Assembly (NCBI GenBank): GCA_002633025.1
Contig: NMRB01000057.1
Location: 571,460-635,459 of the forward strand
Reading direction: 5' to 3'
Length of the DNA stretch: 64,000 bases
Source of the DNA: Notospermus geniculatus
Lineage: Eukaryota; Nemertea; Pilidiophora; Heteronemertea; Lineidae
The translations under genes and the position numbers were made by a program. Below, piece by piece: positions 10,070 through 20,556 of the stretch (position 1 is the first letter of the stretch; each line of letters starts with the position of its first letter). Below the pieces are notes generated by a model. That model did not search any database. It was not told the DNA's origin and saw only the letters and a program-made list of their open reading frames with translations.

Positions 10070-13000
10070 TCAGTCGTCAAAAAGTTCATAAGCTGAATCC
10101 ATTTCCATGGCAACTGGTGGTGCAGTGGATATTGGAGGCGGCAACACGTGTTGGTCATACGTCCATTTTGGATACATCCTCTTGTACAAGTTCATCAGGA
10201 CAGTGTCTTGAGACTTCAGCTGGTTGTCGAAGATGCATTTCATGTGACCATGTGTACCTAAAATAAGAAAATTGAGCTACTGATCGACTCAAAGTGGTGT
10301 GACGTTTGAAGGTGGTGCTCCACATTTGAGTTTTCTCGTGCGTATTGTTGGCTCTCGATGGAAATTCACCAGTGTTGATTTCTTTACGGCTTATGCTGAG
10401 ACCGATGATTCAAACCACTGTCCATGTCGACTTGTCAGTGGATGAGTTGCCCATCTCGTGCATAAAACTCCCACAAGGAGGAGCAGCTTGGCACTCATGT
10501 TTACTACTAGCATTGGGGAATTGACTAAGAAGACCATTATGGCATGTGTATGGTAACGGTCACAACAGGAAACAAACCTAGTGGTTCCTTGATGTGTCCT
10601 CGCCGTCCATACTTCGTCCGCAACTCGACAGGCTTGAACCACAAAATATCCTCTGAAATAGCAAAAGAGAAATTTAACTTGAGTGAAAAGATTCAAGGAG
10701 ACCAAACAGATAACACTTCCTTTGAAACAAAGTTTGGGGCAGAAGACGACCTTTGGGCCGTATGCACGGGTCGGCTTTAGCCTAAAGTACAGCTTAAGTT
10801 AGACTTTCTCTTTGCTTGAAGCATTGAGAAAAGTTAGACTTTAATGAAAGTGTGGCTAAAGTCAGACCCGTGCATACGGCCCTTTGTCATCTTGCCATGA
10901 CCTGAACTGAATGGTGAATAAGGGGAGGTGTGATGTCAGAATCAAACGTCAGCTCAAATCAATCAAAGGAGTTTCATCAAACACCAAAGCTCCCTCCACT
11001 GACATTAGGTGCTTACCCCTAGTGAAGAACATATACCGTACAACAGCCATTTTCCTGTTGATTTTGAAGGGATGACCACTGAGGACGATCCTCTTGGCTA
11101 TGATACGATCTGGGTCTACACTCAACACGGATCCTGCAGCGACCAAATCCACACCACCTAAAAGACATGATGAATTTTAAATAGATATCGAACTCACTTG
11201 TTTTTTTAACTACCGGTACACAGAAGAGAGCGAACCTAATCCATTTATAGCTTCATAGACAATATCGGAGGTTTATTACTACACTTACCATCCAGGTTTT
11301 CTTTGAACATCATGACAGATGCTGGCGGGAAGATGATTGGAGCATAAACTGTTGCCACATACGCTGTGTCATTGCGTAAGAATCTTTCAAACTGGAAAAG
11401 AAAGTTGAATTGTTGACATTTCCATACTGTGCCTGCATCACTAGGGTGGCACCAACACAGATGTATCAACAGGTGGCTCCAACTCAGGTCTTTATAACTA
11501 CTGGGTGATATTTACTTACATATGTTGGAGGAAACCAGCACTCCCAGAAAAAACCTACGGTATGTTGTCGAAGTCAGATCGTCCAGTCTACAACTGGAAT
11601 GACTGGGGATCAAACCACTGACTTGATTGTCATGGCACAGGTTTTGAGATTTCCACGCAGCCACCCCAACAAGTTCTCAGATTCCATCCTGCCATGCCTG
11701 ACACCCGACTCACCTTATGTTTTGCAGCATTCGTGTGCTGCGAGTATATCGGGCATGCGGCGAACCTTCGATATCCAACATGAAAGATCATCCTCTCCTT
11801 TGATTTGATTGGCTCACGATTTCCTGGGAGGCGCTTGATTATCATGTGTAGAACCGACATTTTCTGTTCGTGGGGCCTCAGACCATACACGACAAGAGGG
11901 CAGTTGGGCTTGACTGTGTCTGAAAGGAAAGTGATCTTGAGAAGGCCTCATTTACTCAGTACCAGTTCTTGTCCTGAGATATGGGGTTGTGCTGCCAGCC
12001 AGGCACTATGTTCTTGCACGTGCTCTGGTTTACAGGACTCAAGAGCAAGGATTAGCCAGTGGGTCAATCCAGGATGAAACACAGCAGTTTTATGAATATA
12101 TGGCAGATGTCACTACAGTATCATTGGTATTACACGTGGTGCTGATGTTACTCACCCAGGATAGCCTTTGGAACATTCTGAATGTGAAGGGTGACATACC
12201 AACCAGGCTGCAACAGAAACATACACTGTAGGATTCATTTTACAATCACAACACCCTTTAAGAAACGGCAATATACGAGGCAATTTTACACTATCCTCGT
12301 CAAAAACTAATGTGACGCTCACGACAACAATTTTGAGTGAAGGCTTCACCCACCATTGCTCCATCATCCAAATCTTCAGCCAATACTTTCTTCTTCATCC
12401 GACCAAAGTTTTCAAACTGGAAGATTCTTGCATAATCAGATGGTAAGTTCTCTTTTGGATCCCAAGGAGATGTACGGAAACTTTTCAAGCCTCGATATCT
12501 GCAAAGTAACACGTCTGAAATCACCCTGGGTCCACATGGATCTCGCCAATGGAAATGAGAAATGCTATCAATATTGAATTGAGAGTGCAGTGAGCTCTAA
12601 CTTGTGTCCTTCTTGGCTCTTCAGACAATAATGGGTGATTTGTAACACAATGTAGGAGGAAACCAGAATGATACGTCTGCTGTCAAGGAGAGTCGAGCCA
12701 TCCATCACAGGAGTCCTGGATCTGACCAGGAATCAAACCCAAGATTCAAGAGGTGACAGATGAGAGATGTTTCAACTGCGCCACCCTCCGAGCTCAAATG
12801 TGCGGCCAGACAGTGTATGAACATTGTGACACCTCGTCAACTGATGGTTGTTGTCTGGACATGTCATCTGTTGGGCTGGCAGTTTTAATTACTGCCACTC
12901 ACAGCCAGGATAGATCAAAGCCCTATATGAATGTAATGAAACTCGTTCCTGTCACAACCTAGAAGGCCAGAACTATCCCACGCAAACCAGAGAAAGTGTT

Positions 13001-15049
13001 TTGTTTACAGGTGTGGCAGAAAACCTGTCATGTAAATCATCAACAGCCAACAACGTAATGCACAATAATTAGATTTCAATAAATCACACAGTAACGAGAT
13101 AGTGAAAATAATGAACTGCTAATTAAGTTTATGACCTGCATTAACACCAATAAATGGAATGTGATGATTAAAATTCATCTCGTCAGAATTCTAAATAAAG
13201 ATGTCCCCTGTTCCCTCACATCCAATGGTAGAAGGCAGTATCTCTATTTGTGATCAGTGGAAGCATAGTTAATTGAAGTAACAGCGATACTCTGCACTGC
13301 AGTGTACTTGGTAGTACATGACAAGCTCTTACAAAAATCGACCATCTCCCCACATATTTGTAGTGAAGATACAGCACAGTCTCATTTCTTTCCAGTTCCC
13401 CACCTTCACTGCAGTTCAACCTCAAGCCCAAATCGTTTTAGCACACCTCTATCAGTGTCGCAGAGCGTCATGTCTCCCGCTGGAGGCGACGTTACTGGAA
13501 TACGACGTTACGTCAGTCATGGAAAAAATCGCCGTGCTGTGACGTTCAAGTCGATGCAAATCGACGTGACGTCACGTAATGTTACCCTCGGGGGTAACAT
13601 TACGAGGGTAACATTACGATACGAGGGCAACATTACGTCGCTGACGTCATTGACGTCGCTAACATGACGTCGCTGGCGAAATGACGCGACGTCATGCATG
13701 TCATGTAGGCCTATAGATCCGACGGGAGATTTTCACAATTCGGAGTCCGAATATCAGCGAAATCTCTGTTATTATCACCTTAAACTGACTGTAATTGCCT
13801 CCAATAAGACTTGTTCACATTGAGAAGAGGTGTGCTAAAGCAATTGGCGCCCGGTCGGTCGGGTGACATGACGTTTTGCGTCACCCTCGGTGGTGATGGT
13901 TCCCTCGGCTTCGCCTCGGGAACCATCACCACCTCGGGTGACGCAAAACGTCATGTCNTTCCACTGTAAAGATGTCCCCTGTTCCCTCACATCCAATGGT
14001 AGAAGGCAGTATCTCTATTTGTGATCAGTGGAAGCATAGTTAATTGAAGTAACAGCGATACTCTGCACTGCAGTGTACTTGGTAGTACATGACAAGCTCT
14101 TACAAAAATCGACCATCTCCCCACTGATCTGGAGTGAAGATAAAGCACAGTCTCATTTCTTTCCAGTTCCCCACCTTCACTGCAGTTCAACCTCATGCCC
14201 AAATGGTTATAGCAGCCTGAAGTACACTGCAATGGTGACTGAATTTGGTCATACTTCAGATTCCAATCAACTGAAATCTACCTGGCAAATCTCTCCCTCG
14301 CTGGAACATCCTTCGGTGTGTCCATTTCATCGGGGAATATCTCGTCCATCCTTGACTCCTTGTACTTGGCGAGTAGTTTCTCCTCCTCCTCCATGTCGAA
14401 TGCAGCATCATATTTTGCAACATCACCTCCTTCTGTCATTGTCATCTGGAAAATTCAGACCACCATATCAAGAAGGAGTTCATACAGGCAGCAATTTTCT
14501 ATTTTCTGTGTCCATCAACTGCAAACATGCAGCTTTGAAGGCAGCGTTGTCCATCTTCTCACCAACACGTTTTCAAGACTCGGTCCAAACCTGAGATAGC
14601 AGCTACATTGGATTGTACAAAGACAACATTACACACACAAGTCACCCATCCAACTCACGACCAAGCTGGACCAAGTTAATGTCCAGCTCAGACACCAACA
14701 TGGGCCATTGAGGAAATCCTCTCAGGTTGGTGAAGTTAGGCTTGCCGGATATGTTTGGGGTCATCGTGAGGAAATCAGTGGTTGTTAATGCTCGCTCCCT
14801 CGATCACCGCAAACAAATTGTGTGCAATGAGGAAGGGAGGAAGTGCTAAGAACCTCTGATGTTCTCAGGATGACTTGGGGGACACTACAAGAAGCATAAT
14901 GACTTTTTATAGACTACAAACAAGTCACATACTGTTTCATATTCTTCATCATCATCATCTCCGATCTCCTCATCTTCTTCAGATTCAGACACATCTTCGT
15001 CTGCTTCCATTTTATCTTCTTCTTCATCTTCGTCATCATCCTCATCATC
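10070..15049 (-). CDS. TSR1: Pre-rRNA processing protein TSR1, C-terminal nine exons (5' part not found)
   Basis: TSR1 is a conserved GTPase-like but catalytically inactive factor that rides on pre-40S particles from nucleolus to cytoplasm during small-subunit maturation. Exons read on -: 15049-14933, 14445-14282, 12498-12354, 12207-12156, 11919-11714, 11391-11289, 11157-11017, 10652-10578 and 10257-10070. They join in frame to 396 aa ending in TGA. Signatures include an acidic stretch before [102 protein letters not shown] and [21 protein letters not shown], all typical of the TSR1 C-terminal half. The family is about 800 aa, so the N-terminal GTPase-like half is missing; no upstream exon was recognised between 15050 and 27000. 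Introns carry several foldbacks and SINE-like repeats. It converges on the DSTYK-like gene. Confidence 0.93.
10346..10452 (+). repeat. Copy of GGCTCTC-GGGCAATTC repeat
   Basis: Starts with TTCTCGTGCGTATTGTTGG-like sequence followed by GGCTCTCGATGGAAATTCACC and ends near GAGTTGCCCAT, so the ends are inversely related (GGGCAATTC against GAATTGCCC in the best copy at 15143-15271). It lies in the TSR1 intron between the last two exons. Other copies are at 15143-15271, 24624-24665 (left part) and 34882-34993. Confidence 0.5.
10755..10882. mobile_element. Foldback element with GGGCCGTATGCACGGGTC ends
   Basis: The left arm begins GGGCCGTATGCACGGGTC and the right arm ends with its reverse complement GACCCGTGCATACGGCCC. 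The arms extend inward through CTTTAGCC and GACTTT words. The element lies in a TSR1 intron and encodes nothing. Its GGGCCGTAT end is shared with foldbacks at 39002-39391, 51929-52046 and 60760-60886. Confidence 0.75.
11520..11630. repeat. GGAGGAAACCAG SINE-like repeat (degenerate copy)
   Basis: TATGTTGGAGGAAACCAG is followed by CCCAGAAAA, then GGGGATCAAACC, the same box order as the copies at 12650-12790 and 28895-29095. It lies between TSR1 exons and is probably a retroposon remnant. Confidence 0.5.
12650..12790. repeat. GGAGGAAACCAG SINE-like repeat
   Basis: Begins TGTAGGAGGAAACCAGA, continues to GGAATCAAACCCAAGATT and ends GCGCCACCCTCCG. GGAATCAAACC resembles a reversed Pol III B box (GGTTCGATTCC), so the element may be a tRNA-derived SINE in minus orientation. 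It lies in the large TSR1 intron. Confidence 0.55.
13198..14204. repeat. 235-bp direct duplication flanking a palindrome cluster and an N
   Basis: Sequence 13198-13434 is repeated almost exactly at 13969-14204 (offset 771). Between the copies lie a segment bounded by inverted TTTTAGCACACCTCT (13436-13450) and AGAGGTGTGCTAAA (13826-13839), a run of GACGTC and GGTAACATTACG words at 13490-13700, a perfect hairpin at 13865-13957 and an N at 13958. This is either an element insertion followed by tandem duplication in a TSR1 intron, or two haplotypes joined by the assembler at the N. Confidence 0.75.
13865..13957. repeat. Perfect long hairpin GACATGACGTTTTGCG
   Basis: The left arm from 13865 reads GACATGACGTTTTGCGTCACC and, after a short TCGGCTTCGCCTCG loop, the right arm repeats it inversely through 13957. 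The arms are about 38 bases each. An assembly N follows immediately at 13958. Confidence 0.85.
14774..14860. mobile_element. ATCAGTGGTT foldback, diverged copy
   Basis: Starts ATCAGTGGTTGTTAATGCTC and ends AGTGCTAAGAACCTCTGAT. Mismatches between the arms show it is older than the perfect copy at 56357-56446. It lies in the TSR1 intron between exons 14933-15049 and 14282-14445. Confidence 0.65.
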
Positions 15050-15142
15050 CTGGAAAATAAGAATCAAATGCCAAGTTCAAATCGCGTCTTTACTTGGTGA
15101 CAGAGTGGTGTGACTGAAGGCATTCTTCACTTTTCTCACACG

Positions 15143-15271
15143 GGTTGGCTATCAGAGTGGGCAATTCACCACCTTTGCCCTCCCAGTGGCTTTTGCCACT
15201 AGCCCTCCTAGTGGCTTTTGATGAGTGGCACAAACGACTGCTCAGTTTTCTGCAGCTGAATTGCCCATAGA
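15143..15271. repeat. GGGCAATTC-ended foldback repeat, best copy
   Basis: Left end contains GAGTGGGCAATTCACC and right end CAGCTGAATTGCCCATAG, which are inverted relatives. The interior holds two CCTAGTGGCTTTTG-like units. Related copies are at 10346-10452, 24624-24665 and 34882-34993. Confidence 0.55.
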
Positions 15272-15286
15272 GTGAGACAACTTGCA

Positions 15287-15409
15287 CAATACAGGCCTTT
15301 CCTTTTGAGGCACGCTAAAATGTGCATGTGCCTCGCAAACAATAGAAATTCTATTGTTTGCGAGGCACATGCACATTTTAGCGCGCCTCAAAAGGAAAGG
15401 CCTGCAATA
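15287..15409. mobile_element. Foldback MITE with 5-bp target duplication CAATA
   Basis: The arms at 15292-15348 and 15349-15404 are near-perfect inverted repeats of about 56 bases, starting CAGGCCTTTCCTTTTGAGG, with a centre at AATTCTATT. The element is flanked on both sides by CAATA (15287-15291 and 15405-15409), a credible 5-bp target-site duplication. No coding capacity. Confidence 0.8.
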
Positions 15410-15744
15410 ACCTCTCAATGGAGGATGAAAACAATATCATCTTCCAAATCTTTGTGCCAAAAATTCATAACTGGTAGCTCCCCATATGAATTTTCTGTTA
15501 GAAACGAATGAGGTCCACACCATCCTATCAAATGATCGTCTCATAGGTCTCGTTCGAATGATGTTCTCTGATCCATGCAATTTCCTCCAATCAGTCTCAT
15601 CTCCAGTATCAATCATGAGTGATGAACTCCTTGTATCAGTAGACACAGGTCAATAACTCAACAGCTGATCGACAAACAATTCCTACTGTAGACCCTGAAG
15701 TTTTGCAACCCTTCTAGTTCACTGGTGGAGAAGAGGAGTTATCA

Positions 15745-15880
15745 GTCAGTTGACCAACAGGAGTCACTATGTCTAGCGGACCCATTCATGGTTGATTGAG
15801 CACCAATCAGAAGAATTTTATATTGTTTTGGTCAGCTAGAACTTTGCCGCAGTCTTGTGTGATAAGCGCGACTGTTTGCT
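15745..15880. mobile_element. AATAGGAGC MITE, degenerate copy
   Basis: Contains GTCAGTTGACCAACAGGAGTCACTATGTCTAGCGGACCCATTCA and later GCGCGACTG, in the order of the intact copies at 18737-18908 and 53515-53687. Its ends are eroded. Confidence 0.5.
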
Positions 15881-16659
15881 GCTATTATGATGATTTGAGA
15901 AAGACCAAAGCAATCAGGTACCAATGCCTCACTGCAGATACACTAATTTGTCGAGGTTGAGTTCTTACTTCTGACATACTAAAGGAGCAAAGTAGGGGCA
16001 GTGCAGTCTAACTGCAGATCGACCATGCTGTTTTGTTTGTTGTCCTTGGCACGAATTCACCTCACGCGACATCCATGCTCAATTTATTACGCCTTCTTTG
16101 TTAATCCAACTGTCACTGTCACAGGCAGCTTCACTGCATCCATCACTGAATGTCTTCCCGGATTTTTTTCCACTCGCCCCAATGAAGAGGTCAGTTTTTT
16201 ATTGGAAACTGCACGGGGCAATCGTGTGGAAAGATAGCATGGACACAAGAATTGTGCAAAGTAGACAAATCAATTCCTGCTGAAGCTTGCTGGGGGGAAA
16301 TTGACAAAGCAGTGGGAAAATGATTCTCAATATCTAAAAGAAAATCTATGAATTGATGTTTCACACAAAGCATTTTCCTCATTTATCACAAAAGTATCCA
16401 ATTCTACAAAGTCCAATCATTCCTTCATCAAAGTGCAGTCAAGGACAACAGATGTCATTGGCCAGAATGGCGATCAATTCTATTGGTGATTTCACACTTC
16501 ACTGGCTGAATTTCTTCAAGTGAAGTTGTTCCATCTTGATGACTTCACCAGACTGAAGGCCAAGTCACCCAATTTAAAGTGGAATATCATGTAGTGACAT
16601 TGTCGATGCTAGTACAAGAGTTCACAGAGCCATGCCAAACGAATCCATCACAACCTTAT

Positions 16660-16741
16660 CCAGGGTTCTTCGCACTCACTCCCCTCCACCTCGTTCCCAT
16701 CCATCATCGCTGATGTTGGAAAGTGAGTGCTAAAAACCCCT
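16660..16741. mobile_element. ATCAGTGGTT foldback family, diverged copy
   Basis: Left part CAGGGTTCTTCGCACTCACT and right part AGTGAGTGCTAAAAACCCCT are inverted relatives of each other and of the family consensus seen at 56357-56446. The centre is diverged. Confidence 0.5.
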
Positions 16742-17629
16742 ATTAGCAGTAACCACAGGATGTTTGAGTACGGCAACTTCTTGCACATACCTGGCAACCC
16801 CAACAATGTCCTAACACACAACTTTCTGTTTGCACTCATTAATGCAGTTTTTTTCCCCCGAAGCCAACAACCTCATTTTGCCGATTGGTCACCTCGTGAC
16901 AGGTCATTTGTCCAAGATTCAATCTCGGCAATGTCCTCACATTCGTACATCTTGTTGTCGCCTGCTTGTCATGCGGTCCTCACCTTCCCCATGATAAATC
17001 ATGGATGGACACTTTGAGATAAGTGCACCACCTTGATTTCTTAGGGATAGCGTGATGCCCTTGCCCACTTAGGACATCGGGACGCATCTAATGACTAAGA
17101 CCCTGATGGCAAGTTCGTGTGGACCATGCCAACTTCACTGATTTCATTAGACGAAGTTGCATCCAAAATCTTGGCACAGGGAGAAACAATATGGCCGAAC
17201 CTGAGACAGGAAATTTGACAATCTCTTGTCCCTCCCATGTCCTGCTTTAGTAAACGCAGGTACCTGTCAACCTTGAGCAAAGCAGAAGTACCAATAAAGT
17301 ACCTCTCCACAAAATTACCCATCATGCCTTTTCCTACATCTCTCGTGAAGGATTGCAAGCAACAGACACGAGAGACAGGCGAGGTCATCCTTGTTCAACC
17401 CACCAATAATCACATCCTTTTCCCGCCCACTTGAAATCACCGCCGTAATGAAGAGTGTCACTTTATTTCCTCCATCTTTGCCTATCAGACATTATCTCCT
17501 GGGATTGGGATGACACCGGGACATTTTGATTGGGAACTGCTGATACCTTCGGTCTGGCATGACAACAAGACAGAGATGAGACCAGAGGGAGAAATAATTG
17601 ATACACTGGGGGTACCCCATCCTGAGGTA

Positions 17630-17706
17630 ATCAGTGGTTCTTAGCGCTCGCTACCTCTGCACTGTGTTTATGTGCAGTGACGAAGGAAGCAAGCACTAAG
17701 AATCAC
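17630..17706. mobile_element. ATCAGTGGTT foldback family copy
   Basis: Begins ATCAGTGGTTCTTAGCGCTC and ends AGCAAGCACTAAGAATCACC. The right arm is diverged from the left. A second copy starts only about 8 bases later. Confidence 0.65.
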
Positions 17707-17713
17707 CAAACGA

Positions 17714-17804
17714 ATCAGTAGGAAGAGTAGTTCATAGCACTGGCTTTCTTCGTCACTATGTTTGTGTTCAGTGGCAAAGGGAGCAAGCACTAAGAACCAC
17801 TGAT
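17714..17804. mobile_element. ATCAGTGGTT foldback family copy
   Basis: Begins ATCAGTAGGAAGAGTAGTTC and ends GAGCAAGCACTAAGAACCACTGAT. It sits next to the copy at 17630-17706, so the pair is either a local duplication or two insertions. Confidence 0.6.
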
Positions 17805-18736
17805 TCCTTTGGCCCAATTATTCAATGCCTATCCCCATAAATATACTGATATTTATTTGAAAGAAGGGTACCAACTTTCAACACAGAGAGAGACTCTCCA
17901 TCAAGGACACCAATGTGACTGACGAATGCTGTCCCTAGTTTAATGGGTCATGATCACAGGGGATGGACTGTACGGATACAGAGAGGTGTCCTCTGCCTGA
18001 AGAGCAAAGGTTTCCCATGGACAGTCTCTTTTTTGGTAAGATTTTGAGCAGATGGTAGGAACAATACACTGAAAATCGCAAAAGACAATCCAGCAAGAAA
18101 CCTTTCAGCCAAAATGCGCGCACCACACCGTTAGAATTCCTCCTCCATCAAATGTCTCCTTCACCTTACATGCCAAACTAATAAGCAGGTGAAGAGGTCA
18201 GGAGGACTGTTCAGGCGATTTGCCATCACTCTCCATCACGTAACATTACGGGGTATAACAAGAAAAAACATTCTTCAGGACAACCATTAACGGTAAGCTA
18301 GAGATGTAGTTATAGTTGCAGCTCATCCACATCCACATGATTAACCTTTTGCTAATCTAAGATAATGGAGAATAAGTACATTTGGCTCTCTAGGACATAG
18401 AGCACGGGAAATGAAACCGCAGACTGCGTACATTTGAACGTCGCGAACTTAGCTTGGTGGCTGGTAAGTAATCTTTGGAGTGCTTCTCGATGGTTTGCTG
18501 ATTGAAAGCTTTCAAATTCGCCCCATTTCTGCGGTACTCTGCCACATTAACTGATATTTTTTTGCCAGGGTGATCAAGTCCAATAGTAATGGTGTTAATA
18601 TTCCAGTCAACCTGAAAACCACTACGGTACAACGAGGGTCGATTGCTAGGACTGATTGCTGTGATAAAAGTGTACTTTCCCCTAAGTTTTTGTTTGCTTT
18701 TTTTATGATATTGCACCCAGTTGAGCCCAAGTCATA

Positions 18737-18908
18737 AATAGGAGCAGTCAGCCGCGCATACTGCCAAAAGATGGCAGCAAAGTTCTTGCGGACCAATATA
18801 CAGGAAAATCCACGTGATTGACGCTCAAACAAGAATGAGTGGGTCCGCTATATGCATTGAATTGGACCGTAGTGACACCTATTGGTCAACTCGCTGACAG
18901 CTCCTATT
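18737..18908. mobile_element. AATAGGAGC MITE, 172 bp
   Basis: Terminal inverted repeats read AATAGGAGCAGTCAG on the left and CTGACAGCTCCTATT on the right. The internal sequence matches the copy at 53515-53687 in reverse orientation. It has no coding capacity and I could not define a target duplication. Confidence 0.75.
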
Positions 18909-19997
18909 GTCCACATCCACCCTGGTAATGTCGAACAGCCAGACCAAGCTTTGTGATTGGTAACTTTTCAAGGCCGTCTTCCTTGATCCACACGAAACTA
19001 CATCGCGATCAAATTTCTCTCTCCAAGTGCAAATCCAATCGGAATGGCATTAACATATTATCCACTTCACTAGTTATTCATTTGAGGCTGTTTCGCTTGA
19101 GAATAAGCCTTTCATGGATAAGTGACTGATTTAGCCTCCAGCGGAGGACCGACATCCTCGATACTCTCTTAAAACCCTCAGGTCACTTGATATTTTCAGG
19201 GGATCAATTCACACAATCATTGATTGTGAAACACGTCAGAAAAATTTGGCCTTAGCTGTGTCCAGATTTGTCCTCCAATTACAATATCATCTGAAATGGA
19301 CCATCATCAAAGTAAGGACAAGGCAATGGTATTTATGCTGAACTTTTTTAGGACTATTCAGTGAGATAGTTCAGGAAGCAGTGCAGTCTGCCATCGTAAA
19401 ATACCAACCGTTTTGTCCCGCTAAGCAACAGCGGCTTCGGAACAATATCACGGTTGAATAGGCGAATCTCGAGCAGATCAGTTTTTACACCAAGAGAAGA
19501 CAGACGTGATCTTTGCACGGATTGTTTTTTCCCACGAGAACACAAAACCGACCAAGGTTATTACCACATGTTGCAACCTACTGACAAAAGAAATGCAATT
19601 CTTTCAGGTCCAAGGTGAAGAGGACACGTTTTTTCCTCGTACATTACTCAAAAGTAACTCGTCGGTGACCCAGAATACAAAGATTACCATCTCTGATGGA
19701 TATTCGTGCTCGCTACGCCACGTTGAGTCAATGCGATGTTCTGTCTTCTGAATGGCACTCGGATCGTGATCTCATCACCAAGATTTATGGTCGAAAGCGG
19801 ACGATCATATAGCAATAAGAGAATCGGATAAAAACTGTGAACATCAATAACGCCGTGCTCTCAACGGAGAAGGCTTCAGTGCTTAACACAGGGAAAAGAA
19901 GCCGGGAAAGGGGAAATTGATGAACTGAATTTAAATTAAATTTGCCTCTAGGGCTATTAATTCGTATTCAGCACTCAACTTTCCATACAATGTATCC

Positions 19998-20190
19998 CCA
20001 TTTTGCCTGCACCCGGTTTGCCTACACCTGTTTTGCACCCGTTTTGCCTACACCCTTTCATCTTCACCTGTTTTGTCAACACCCATTTCAACTTTACCCA
20101 TTTTGCCTAAACCCATAGCCTACTCACCGTTTTGCCTTATCACCATTTCGTGACACCCATCAACTTTTTTAAAACCCATCAGTGCTGAAG
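19998..20190. repeat. Degenerate minisatellite of CACCCGTTTTGCCTA units
   Basis: About ten imperfect units of 15-20 bases based on CACCC(G/A)TTTTGCCTA follow each other. Unit lengths vary. No coding signal. Confidence 0.7.
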
Positions 20191-20556
20191 CACAATTCAA
20201 CTCAAAATATCGATATCTAAAGTTTATTAGCAGCTGTGAAGTTCAACTGAACTATGTAGCTGAGATTGAAAGTACCTCTCAGCTAAGTTATCACATCAGC
20301 AAAAACTGCCATCGGATGCAAATGACAGCGTAAATTCAAATCAGAGAAATCCTGACGATAAATCCCTGTGTACTTTTAATCGGGAACTTAACTTAAATGC
20401 ACCTATTTGAACTCACTATCATATCTAGTCGAACAATCACACCCTTCCCGCAATATCAATAATTCAAACCAGAAAGATCTCAGCTTCGCCAATGACACCA
20501 GCATACGGACATTGGAATCTACAGAACAATAAACATCAGATGTACTTCTGCAAAAC

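Larger units (their letters stand above)
15410..20000. other. Gene-poor stretch upstream of the visible TSR1 part
   Basis: I looked here on the minus strand for the missing TSR1 N-terminal exons and recognised none. Open frames of 60-108 codons (for example minus 18390-18716) match no family I know and are within chance length. The stretch does contain foldback copies at 16660-16741, 17630-17706, 17714-17804 and 18737-18908 and a degraded element at 15745-15880. Confidence 0.5.

Noticed and set aside
14073-14594. 173-codon forward ORF opposite TSR1
   Set aside because: It is the antisense shadow of a TSR1 exon (14282-14445) plus flanking intron and duplicated sequence.
15437-15646. Reverse ORF with GATSYEF, considered as the next upstream TSR1 exon
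   Set aside because: The flanking residues do not follow TSR1 and no in-phase splice sites were found.
17095-17434. Reverse-strand frames with fragments resembling TSR1 text (CFAQG, LACLSCL)
   Set aside because: The matches are short, contain stops and are not in TSR1 order, so they look accidental.
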